A stretch of 47,080 nt of DNA, taken from a virus. Below the pieces are notes generated by a model that did no database searches, was not told the origin of the DNA, and saw only the letters and a list, made by a program, of their open reading frames with translations. The position numbers were made by a program, and so were the translations under genes. Numbering within the stretch: position 1 is the stretch's first letter; every line of letters begins with the position of its first letter. Positions 41,098 through 47,080 of this stretch are shown here, one piece after another. The stretch lies in the IMG/VR virus record IMGVR_UViG_3300045282_000196, positions 1 through 47,080 of that record; one strand, 5' to 3'.

Positions 41098-41246
41098 ACC
41101 AGATCGTCTTCCCCACCTGTGAGACTGGATACGAGGCTCTGTGCTTCGAGCGCGCGAGCCTGAGCGACATTCTGATCCGCTCCCGGTTCTTCTGGGCCGC
41201 TGGATTTTTCACCATTGGTGTGGCGCTGGGGGTGCTGATCGCATGA
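41094..41246 (+). CDS. Very small membrane protein
   Basis: A 50-residue protein with one C-terminal membrane segment (WAAGFFTIGVALGVLIA). ATGA overlaps at both ends (41094 with the ATPase stop, 41243 with the next start) support that it is translated. Function unknown. Confidence 0.6.
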   Translation: MNQIVFPTCETGYEALCFERASLSDILIRSRFFWAAGFFTIGVALGVLIA

Positions 41247-41803
41247 GCGATTGGGACTATCGGTTTAACACCCATGCGTCACTGCAGGGCACGGCAGTTC
41301 TCTCAGATTGCGGCCGCTATCGCTTCCGGCTGACGCGCGATCTGGGTGACGAGCCGAAGACCTGCTGCTTCATCATGCTCAATCCCTCGACGGCAGATCA
41401 CGCCGTGAACGACCCGACGATTGTCCGCTGCATGGGTTACGCGAAAGCTTGGGGCTGCGGAGCTCTGCATGTCGTCAATCTGTTCGCCTGGCGCACGCCC
41501 GATCCTGATGCGTTGAAGTCTGCCGCGCGAGACCCCCGCAATCTCGACATCGAAGGCGCGACGCACAATCGTCATTTTGTTGCGCATTCGGCAATCGTTG
41601 CACGCGGCACTAAAGGCCCGGTTGTCTGCGGATGGGGCATCGACGGCAGCCTCAAGAACGCAGACGTGCGCATGATGAGATGGCTGCGCGAGCATTACAT
41701 CAACCCGAAAGCGCTCAAGCTCACCAAAGACGGTTACCCTAATCATCCGCTCTATTTGTCCAAGACCCTGACGCCGATCCCCTACGAAGGGAGAGCCGCC
41801 TGA
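41243..41803 (+). CDS. DUF1643 family protein
   Basis: This 186-residue protein has the DUF1643 pattern 'RYRFRLTRDLG', 'FIMLNPSTAD', 'DPTIVRCMGYAKAWG' and 'VVNLFAWR-[TA]-P-D-P', ending with a small beta region that includes 'KDGYPNHPLYL'. The family is frequent in phages; its activity is not known. It starts inside the stop of the small membrane protein gene. Confidence 0.82.
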   Translation: MSDWDYRFNTHASLQGTAVLSDCGRYRFRLTRDLGDEPKTCCFIMLNPSTADHAVNDPTIVRCMGYAKAWGCGALHVVNLFAWRTPDPDALKSAARDPRNLDIEGATHNRHFVAHSAIVARGTKGPVVCGWGIDGSLKNADVRMMRWLREHYINPKALKLTKDGYPNHPLYLSKTLTPIPYEGRAA

Positions 41804-42468
41804 TGCGCGAGAAGCTTTCACCCCGCCGCGTTGGCATCACCGAACGCCTGACGTTCCGTCCCGGCGTACCGGGTGAGGTCACGTTCGACGTCACCTTCGG
41901 CTACGAGCTCGGCGGCCCGGTGAAGGAAGCCTTCACGCTCGCGTTCAAGCTGGGCAGCGACTACCAGGATCTGATGCACCAGGCGTGCATGCTGCTCTCG
42001 ATCGCGCTGCAGAGCGGCCAGAGCATGGCAGACATCGCCCGCGTGATGGGCGAGGACAATCCGGGGAACCCGGCGCATTCGATGATCGGCCTCGTGGTGC
42101 GCGCCGGCGTAGTGCTCGATGATTGGCTGACGGCGCAACATGCGCTCGTGCGCGGACCGTCGCCCATCGTGACGCCGCCGCCGGTGCTCGACGTCGAAAC
42201 CATCTTCGACGACACGAACGACGACGAGCTGGACGAGGGGATTTCATCCAGCGATCTCGCCGAAGAAGACGGCGGCACGCTGCAGGCAGCTGCGGATTGT
42301 CACGACGTCGGGATCGCGGCCGGGATGATCGATCGTCTCGTCCCGAGCCAGATCAACGGCATGCGCATTGGAGCGTCGCTGCATCTGGTCCCCGATGCCC
42401 CTGTGATCGATCTTGCGCGCGACATGCCCGCCTTCCTGAGGCGGAGTCCGGAGGCGTCGCCAGCATGA
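41803..42468 (+). CDS. Protein of unknown function
   Basis: This 221-residue protein begins with a beta-rich part ('GEVTFDVTFGYELGGPVKEA') and a helical segment, like the TSCPD-type domains of some phage proteins, but the match is weak. A very acidic segment follows at residues 125-150. It starts one base before the end of the DUF1643 gene and overlaps the ParB-like ATG by four bases. Confidence 0.6.
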   Translation: MREKLSPRRVGITERLTFRPGVPGEVTFDVTFGYELGGPVKEAFTLAFKLGSDYQDLMHQACMLLSIALQSGQSMADIARVMGEDNPGNPAHSMIGLVVRAGVVLDDWLTAQHALVRGPSPIVTPPPVLDVETIFDDTNDDELDEGISSSDLAEEDGGTLQAAADCHDVGIAAGMIDRLVPSQINGMRIGASLHLVPDAPVIDLARDMPAFLRRSPEASPA

Positions 42469-43331
42469 GCGCGCTTCAGGGCCTTCCGCGGCTTAATTTC
42501 CAGCCTGCACCGGTGCCGGCCGCCGACATCGGCGACAAGGGCGAGCTCGTTTGGCTGCCACTCAAGTCGCTCGCGATCGATCCCGTTTATCAGCGGGCAA
42601 TCCTCGATTCAGGCAAGGCGAACATCCGCCGCATGATCGAGGGATTTTCGTGGCTGCTGTTCGGCACGCTGGTCGTCGCGCGCCGGGGCAGGAGTACCTA
42701 TGCCGTCATCGACGGCCAGCACCGCGCCACCGCGGCGCTGATGCACGGACGCATCCGCGACGTGCCATGCCTAGTGCTCAAGGGCGGCATCGAGGCCGAG
42801 GCGCGGGCATTTTCTGCGATCAACGCCAATGTCACACGAATCCATGCGCTCCAATCGTTCCGTGCCAGCGTCGCGGCCGGCGATATCGTCTCGCGCAACC
42901 TCGTCGCGATCTGCGCGCGCGCAAATGTCTCGATCGCACCTTATCCGAAACCGGACCTCGATCCCGGCGAAACGATGGCACTCGGCACGGTGCGCATCTG
43001 CCTGCGCCGCCATGGTGAGAAGCTTCTTGTCGCGGCGCTCAAGCTGTTGCGCGCCGCCGATGGCGATGCAGGCCTCGGCGCCTCGTCGGTCATGGGAACG
43101 TGCGATGCGCTATCGAAGAACGAGGCTTGGGCGAAGGATCCCGAGCGCAGCGGCGCGTCGCTGACTGCACGTGGGGGAGGGCTTGCGGCGGTCGTCGAAC
43201 GCGCCCGCGCGCGCAAGGCTACGCGCGGTGGCCCCGAATGGGTCAATTTCTCCGCCGTCGTGAGCGAACGCCTTGGTACTGCACAGCGCAATTCGAACAT
43301 TCCCATGTCACGTCTAATGGCGGGGAGGTGA
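42465..43331 (+). CDS. ParB/Srx-fold protein (DUF6551-like)
   Basis: This 288-residue protein has a ParB/sulfiredoxin-like N-terminal domain: 'LPLKSLAIDPVYQR' and 'AVIDGQHRATAAL', the counterpart of the ParB G-E-R-R motif, followed by 'INANVTRIHAL'. The C-terminal half is helical and basic. The canonical CTP-binding arrangement and helix-turn-helix of chromosome ParB are not clear. Two parS-like palindromes lie 2.3 kb downstream. It could bind DNA or act as a nuclease. Confidence 0.75.
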   Translation: MSALQGLPRLNFQPAPVPAADIGDKGELVWLPLKSLAIDPVYQRAILDSGKANIRRMIEGFSWLLFGTLVVARRGRSTYAVIDGQHRATAALMHGRIRDVPCLVLKGGIEAEARAFSAINANVTRIHALQSFRASVAAGDIVSRNLVAICARANVSIAPYPKPDLDPGETMALGTVRICLRRHGEKLLVAALKLLRAADGDAGLGASSVMGTCDALSKNEAWAKDPERSGASLTARGGGLAAVVERARARKATRGGPEWVNFSAVVSERLGTAQRNSNIPMSRLMAGR

Positions 43332-43335
43332 GGGC

Positions 43336-43506
43336 ATGAACGCAGTACCTCGCACGCTCAAGCCACGAGAGATTGCGATCCTGAAGCGCGCGCGGGATTT
43401 CGCGTGTGGAAAGTTCGCGAATGGTGGAAAGCCGAACCGCTATCGCAAACCGGTGACGATCCGAGACTATTCGAAGCCTTCCTCAAACTTGGGGGGGCAC
43501 GCTTGA
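43336..43506 (+). CDS. Small basic protein of unknown function
   Basis: A 56-residue basic protein (MNAVPRTLKPREIA...), with a strong purine-rich site GGGGAGGTGAGGG before the ATG. Its stop overlaps the TTG start of the next gene. It was too short for common ORF cut-offs but its signals are good. Confidence 0.6.
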   Translation: MNAVPRTLKPREIAILKRARDFACGKFANGGKPNRYRKPVTIRDYSKPSSNLGGHA

Positions 43507-43826
43507 GCGAGTACTGGATAGTTTGTACCTGCGACCACACCGAGCACGACAACGCCGAGGATGCCCAGCGGGAGCACAAGGTGCTCTCCGCGCATTTCCC
43601 CGATCGGAAGCTGCGCCTGCACCGCTGCAAGCACTTCATGCAGCCGGCGCGACACTTCGACAAGATGGTCGAGCTGCTGGCCGACATCAAACGTGACGGA
43701 TTGACGGCGGCCAACGGAGATCGCGCCGATGTTCTGCTGACGACAATCGGCAACCGCACACCGCGGCTGAAGACGCTGACGGTGCCGAAGAAGCCTCTGC
43801 CATTGGTGGAGGTGTCCGCACCATGA
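43503..43826 (+). CDS. Protein of unknown function
   Basis: This 107-residue protein starts at a TTG that overlaps the preceding stop. It has two Cys near the start (VCTCDH) and a His/Cys-containing middle ('RLHRCKHFMQ'), perhaps zinc-binding. It ends Pro/Val-rich. Confidence 0.6.
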   Translation: MSEYWIVCTCDHTEHDNAEDAQREHKVLSAHFPDRKLRLHRCKHFMQPARHFDKMVELLADIKRDGLTAANGDRADVLLTTIGNRTPRLKTLTVPKKPLPLVEVSAP

Positions 43827-44023
43827 GCGGCGACCATACCCTTCTGCGTGAAGTCTCGAGCCGTTACGAGCGATCCCGCCGGATGTACGAGCAGGCCCAG
43901 GCTCGCGGCGACACCGATCGCGCCGATGAGCACTTCTCCGACATGCAGGTTATCGAGAAATCTATCCATGTGACCGAGGTCAACAGCGCGTGGCGGGCAG
44001 CGTCGGGGAAGGTTCGCCGATGA
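43823..44023 (+). CDS. Small helical protein of unknown function
   Basis: A 66-residue charged helical protein with ATGA overlaps at both ends. No motif recognised. Confidence 0.6.
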   Translation: MSGDHTLLREVSSRYERSRRMYEQAQARGDTDRADEHFSDMQVIEKSIHVTEVNSAWRAASGKVRR

Positions 44024-44508
44024 CGCTACTTAGGCTGGCCAACCCGATCGTTCATCAGATGCAGCCGACACCCGTTTGCTGCACTGCGACCTGCATTGCT
44101 ATGGCGCTGGGAATCCCGGTGACAGAAATGGGTGTAGACCTCGAGAAGGCATATAACTTCGACAAGACGGGACCTTGGTTGGCCGAGCGCGGCATATGGA
44201 TGAGGCCGCTGTATTTCTGGAACGGTTTTGGCGAGCGGCTAATGCCGGGCAGGGTGTATCTCGTCGGCATCCGTTCGCAGAACAAGATCGGCACGGATCA
44301 TGCCGTGTTGCTCGACACGCGCGGAGCTCCAAAACCCGACGGTCATGAACGTTCCGGCTGGCTGACATTTGACCCAAACGAGGGAATTGAAGGCAAAAAT
44401 TGGATAAGCTGGATAGATGAGCACGGCCTGCTAGATGCTGCCGAACTTGTGCAGCGCAACAGCATGCATGTCAGTTTTGGAATCCCCCCTGTCGCGGTGG
44501 GAACATGA
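44020..44508 (+). CDS. C39-like cysteine peptidase
   Basis: This 162-residue protein shows the papain-like C39 order: a Q-x-T-P-V-CC-T-A-T-C start (likely nucleophile Cys21 or Cys25), 'GTDHAVLLDTRG' with His94, and FDPNEG with Asp118. Its target is unknown. No signal peptide, so it acts in the cytoplasm. It lies among replication genes; it could process a phage or host protein, or disarm a host defence. Confidence 0.7.
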   Translation: MTLLRLANPIVHQMQPTPVCCTATCIAMALGIPVTEMGVDLEKAYNFDKTGPWLAERGIWMRPLYFWNGFGERLMPGRVYLVGIRSQNKIGTDHAVLLDTRGAPKPDGHERSGWLTFDPNEGIEGKNWISWIDEHGLLDAAELVQRNSMHVSFGIPPVAVGT

Positions 44509-45599
44509 CCAGCAAATCCGACAACCTGCGCTATTCGATCATCCCGGCGCGCGCGATCACGGATCCTGCGATCACGGCGCAGGCGCTGCGCGTGCTGGCG
44601 CTGCTGGGGCGCCACACAAACGACAATGGCTGGTGCCGTCGCAGCCAAGTGCAGATGGCCAAGGAATTGGCCTGCTCGCGCGGTACAATCCAGAATGCGC
44701 TCGATCTCCTGATCGGGCCAGTCAACGGCGATGGATACGTTGAACGACGCGAGGAAAATCGGCCCGGCGTCAGGCCAGAGGAAGGCCGTCATCCGCACTG
44801 CGCATATTCCTATCGTGTGAGACTGGACCTCGATGATGATCGCGGTTCGATCATTCGAGGTGCTAACCGGCTGGCACGGGACGTGCCAACGGAACAGCAG
44901 GCGGTGCCAGCCCAAGAAAAGCACGGGGTGCCAGCATCATTGGCACCCTTAACAGAACATACCCCTTTAGAACATTCCCCTCTCAAACAAGACGCGCGCG
45001 AGCGCGCCGGAGGTGTGGGTGATGCTTCGCCGGTTCGAAAGCAGAAATACTCCGACGCCTTCGAACGGTTCTGGGTCGAAGTCCGGAAATGGCCCGAGTT
45101 CTCGACGATCTGGTCGAAGCCTTCGGCCTGGGACGTCTGGGTTGTCCTCGACGGTGTCGGAGATTTGCTCAAGCCTGGCGACATGGTCGCCGCGGCGCGC
45201 GAATACGGGCGCGAGCGCGTCCGGCTGAACGCCGACGCGAAAACCGACCGCAAGACGCCACAGCACACGAAACACCCGGCAAACTGGCTTCGCGACAAGG
45301 TCTTCCTTGGCCTGCACGAAGCGCTGAACGACACCGGCTCTGCCGGCGCGTCAGCGCCGCCGCGGCCGATCTCGATCAGTCCTGACGACGTCGTCCGGCT
45401 GCGCGGCGCCGGCCTCAGCGACGAGGATATCGCGGCATGGTTCGGCGAAGGCGAATTTGAGGCCGGCCCGCCGCCCGTCTTCCGCGCGGCATCCCGCTTC
45501 AAAGCCGATTGGATTAGCCAGCGGTATTCCGCGCACCTGCAGCGCGCTTTCGGCGCCATTGTGATCGTCACGTTCAAAGCAGCGGAGCGCGCGGCATGA
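44505..45599 (+). CDS. Replication initiator-like protein (HTH_36 type)
   Basis: This 364-residue protein has an N-terminal winged-helix domain (residues 12-90, 'RVLALLGRHTNDNGWCRRSQ' followed by 'AKELACSRGTIQNALDLLI') like phage replication initiators such as lambda O and similar proteins. A low-complexity linker (about 125-170) leads to a second domain (180-270) with Trp-rich helices. An Ala/Pro-rich linker and a third small part follow. The ori is often inside such genes, but no iterons were found. Confidence 0.75.
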   Translation: MTSKSDNLRYSIIPARAITDPAITAQALRVLALLGRHTNDNGWCRRSQVQMAKELACSRGTIQNALDLLIGPVNGDGYVERREENRPGVRPEEGRHPHCAYSYRVRLDLDDDRGSIIRGANRLARDVPTEQQAVPAQEKHGVPASLAPLTEHTPLEHSPLKQDARERAGGVGDASPVRKQKYSDAFERFWVEVRKWPEFSTIWSKPSAWDVWVVLDGVGDLLKPGDMVAAAREYGRERVRLNADAKTDRKTPQHTKHPANWLRDKVFLGLHEALNDTGSAGASAPPRPISISPDDVVRLRGAGLSDEDIAAWFGEGEFEAGPPPVFRAASRFKADWISQRYSAHLQRAFGAIVIVTFKAAERAA

Positions 45600-45874
45600 G
45601 CGATGATGTTTCACATGAAACGCGATGTTTACCGGGAAACATTGTGTTGCAGATCGAGCAGCGAAGGCTCGGCAAGCGCAAGCACGTCCGGCATGGCGGG
45701 CTGCTGTGTTCAGGATGCCTCGAAAATCCGCCTGCGCCAGGGCAGCGCTACTGCGCCGGTTGCCATGCAGCGGCCAATGTTCGCCACCGCGCGCGTGTGA
45801 AACAGGAACTCAATCAATTGCGCGCTCTTCGTGGCCAAATGGGTGAATCCGCCGATAGGGCTGAACATGGCTAG
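45596..45874 (+). CDS. Small zinc-finger-like protein
   Basis: This 92-residue basic protein has 'CSGCLENPPAPGQRYCAGCH' (C-x2-C ... C-x2-C), a treble-clef-like zinc site, followed by a basic helix. Two parS-like palindromes lie within its first 50 bases. ATG overlaps the preceding stop by four bases. Confidence 0.65.
   Translation: MSDDVSHETRCLPGNIVLQIEQRRLGKRKHVRHGGLLCSGCLENPPAPGQRYCAGCHAAANVRHRARVKQELNQLRALRGQMGESADRAEHG
45607..45641. promoter_or_regulatory. Tandem parS-like palindromes
   Basis: Site 1, TGTTTCACATGAAACG (45607-45622), differs from the chromosomal parS consensus TGTTTCACGTGAAACA at two of 16 bases and keeps both arms GTTTCA/TGAAAC. Site 2, TGTTTACCGGGAAACA (45626-45641), matches at 13 of 16 and has perfect TGTTT/AAACA arms. 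The centres are 19 bases apart. They lie in the 5' part of a coding sequence. Confidence 0.6.
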
Positions 45875-46394
45875 GAAGACCAAAAAACCGTCACCGCCTC
45901 GCACGTTTGAAGGTCCAGCCAAGCAGGGCGAAGGCCAGGTTCTGGCCCTTGAGCGCTTCAACGAAGGGACAGCCGGAACCGCAAAGCGCGTCCGCAATGT
46001 CGCGTCGCATCCTCTGAGGCTTGCCTATCATCGCGGCCAGATCAGTGAAGCTCATTTTCAAGCCGGCGAGACCTATCGCATCATGTTCGAGAAGATGCGC
46101 AGATCAGGACTGGACAGTTCGCAGGCGCTCGATCGCTCCGGTGGTGGCGGAAACGGCGCGCCGTTCACCCAGACGCAGGTGGACGCGATCAACGGCATCA
46201 AGAAGATCGAAGCTGCAATGGGCCCGCGCGATAGGCGGATCATCCGCTACTTCTGCGGCGAGGGAATGAGCCCGGTTGAATCAGTGCAGCGCGTGACCTC
46301 AGTTCATCCCAGCAGTGTGCGCTATCGCATTGTTGAAGCGCTCGAGGGGTTAGAGGATGCACTTGAGCAGACGCGTATTCGAAAGGTCGCTTGA
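45867..46394 (+). CDS. Putative late regulator with a sigma-region-4-like end
   Basis: This 175-residue protein has a charged N-terminus and a C-terminal helical segment ('GPRDRRIIRYFCGEGMSPVE' onward to 'VHPSSVRYRIVEALEGLEDAL') that reads like sigma region 4 or an RinA/ArpU-type late activator. It is among the last genes of the early operon, before the packaging genes, where late activators usually are. I used ATG 45867, overlapping the preceding stop by eight bases. Confidence 0.6.
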   Translation: MARKTKKPSPPRTFEGPAKQGEGQVLALERFNEGTAGTAKRVRNVASHPLRLAYHRGQISEAHFQAGETYRIMFEKMRRSGLDSSQALDRSGGGGNGAPFTQTQVDAINGIKKIEAAMGPRDRRIIRYFCGEGMSPVESVQRVTSVHPSSVRYRIVEALEGLEDALEQTRIRKVA

Positions 46395-46466
46395 CAGTCT
46401 GATCAAATCGTACCACTAAATCGTCATCCTCACATCACTGTGCCTACAAGATCGCTGGGCAACCCC

Positions 46467-46679
46467 ATGGCCGAAGACTGCCGTGTCGCGCCTCCTGGCT
46501 ACACAGCGCACAGCATGACGGTGCGAGACGCATTGACGAGCCCAGATGCCGCAGTTCGTGAAGCTGTAGCCGTCCGCCTCAAGCAGGGCGCAATGCAGGC
46601 CTTAGACCTGGCGCTGCAGACCTACATCAAGGCAGCCATGGACGAGCAGTTCTCGTTCTACCGAGCGCAGATGAACTGA
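46467..46679 (+). CDS. Small protein of unknown function
   Basis: A 70-residue protein of mostly helical, Ala-rich sequence. ATG 46467 is the best start; GTG 46440 or ATG 46515 are possible. It lies between the likely late regulator and the HNH gene. The 72 bases before it carry TTGACA at 46391 without a good -10. Confidence 0.55.
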   Translation: MAEDCRVAPPGYTAHSMTVRDALTSPDAAVREAVAVRLKQGAMQALDLALQTYIKAAMDEQFSFYRAQMN

Positions 46680-46681
46680 CG

Positions 46682-47026
46682 ATGGTGTCTGTCATGCGAC
46701 CGCGCGTCTCGATGGGTCGCACCACCCGCATTGCCCCCGCGCCCAAGCAGGTTGATCCATACTACCTGACACCCGAGCATCGTGAATGGCGCGAGAAGGT
46801 GATCGCCAACGCGGGCGGCCAATGCCAAGCGGTGGACAGCACCGGTAAGCGCTGCTTCAAGACGATCCCTCATGTCCGCCTCTTCGCTGACCACATCGTG
46901 GAGCGACAGGATGGCGGTGACGAGCTCGACCCCCGCAATGGCCAAGCCCTCTGCGGCCAGCACCACACCATCAAGACAGCCCAACAGCGCGCCAAGCGTC
47001 ACGGCACGACCGGCACATCAGCATAG
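46682..47026 (+). CDS. HNH endonuclease of the packaging module
   Basis: This 114-residue protein has the HNH pattern of genes beside small terminases: zinc cysteines (GQCQAV, GKRCFKT), 'LFADHIVERQDGGDELDPRN' with the metal-binding His, and CGQHHTIKTAQQ. In related phages such HNH proteins work with the terminase in cutting cos DNA. It would lie directly upstream of the small terminase when the genome ends are joined. ATG 46682; ATG 46694 also possible. Confidence 0.85.
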   Translation: MVSVMRPRVSMGRTTRIAPAPKQVDPYYLTPEHREWREKVIANAGGQCQAVDSTGKRCFKTIPHVRLFADHIVERQDGGDELDPRNGQALCGQHHTIKTAQQRAKRHGTTGTSA

Positions 47027-47080
47027 GAAGGTCCACCCCCAGGGGGGAGGTCAAAGTCTACGGGTCCTGTGCGCGCAACA
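47027..47080. other. Right genome end, candidate cos region
   Basis: After the HNH gene comes a GC-rich stretch with CCACCCCC-A-GGGGGG-AGG and then GTCAAAGTCTACGGGTCC. Similar C-run/G-run stretches occur between HNH and small terminase genes of cos phages, so the cut may be here or between here and the left end. No direct repeat of the two window ends is seen. Confidence 0.45.

Noticed and set aside
42465-43331. Canonical ParA/ParB plasmid partition locus
   Set aside because: No ParA-type ATPase beside it and the ParB-like protein lacks the usual box pattern; the AAA+ protein at 40162 is of another group.
46391-46419. Promoter with TTGACA before the small gene at 46467
   Set aside because: No acceptable -10 at 16-18 bases spacing; not listed as a feature.

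Overview
The window reads as the complete or near-complete genome of a temperate, long-tailed (siphovirus-type) phage of an alphaproteobacterium, probably of the Rhizobiales. Grounds: an HK97-type head module, a tail tip in the order of the Rhodobacter gene transfer agent (DUF2460, DUF2163, NlpC/P60 peptidase, large tip protein), a GapR/DUF2312 protein typical of alphaproteobacteria, high GC and tightly packed genes. A 46-bp copy of the 3' half of a tRNA-Gly(CCC) gene lies in the middle (26790-26835) with phage genes on both sides and the integrase beside it. That is the layout of an uninserted attP, so the sequence appears to be a virion or excised circle opened near cos, not a prophage with host flanks. 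The last gene (HNH nuclease) would join the first (small terminase) across the ends.

Layout. (1) 70-10863, rightward: packaging, portal, protease, capsid, connectors, tail tube and tail assembly chaperones with a -1 frameshift product. (2) 10871-22064, rightward: tape measure, gene-transfer-agent-like tail tip, a repetitive fibre protein and an RTX-like protein that both start with export signals, and a SAM methyltransferase. (3) 22141-24650, rightward: lysis region with a SleB-type hydrolase, small membrane proteins and two lipoproteins, closed by an intrinsic terminator. (4) 24747-26715, leftward: an SGNH-like hydrolase, a HigBA toxin-antitoxin pair and two small genes next to attP, a typical place for lysogenic cargo. 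(5) attP, a small membrane protein and the tyrosine integrase. (6) 28371-36052, leftward: an early-left operon chained by stop/start overlaps. It carries a DUF4326 protein, a Mom/GNAT-like protein, a cytosine methyltransferase with eight repeats in its variable region, an HNH protein and a protein with 31 consecutive Cys-x-x triplets. A rightward membrane-protein gene interrupts it. (7) 36053-37892: immunity region with an S24-type repressor, a Cro/YdaS-like regulator and matching operators at both ends. (8) 37892-46679, rightward early operon: regulators, a GapR-RMF-like fusion, an AAA+ ATPase, a ParB-like protein, a replication initiator and a likely late regulator, followed by the HNH packaging gene.

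How it fits together: the repressor probably silences two promoters of nearly identical design, PL (leftward operon) and PR (rightward operon), each with the operator ACAA-n6-TTGT placed the same way. PR drives replication and late-gene control. PL drives integration, DNA modification and host-takeover or exclusion functions. All function calls come from reading motifs in the translated sequence; no database search was run.
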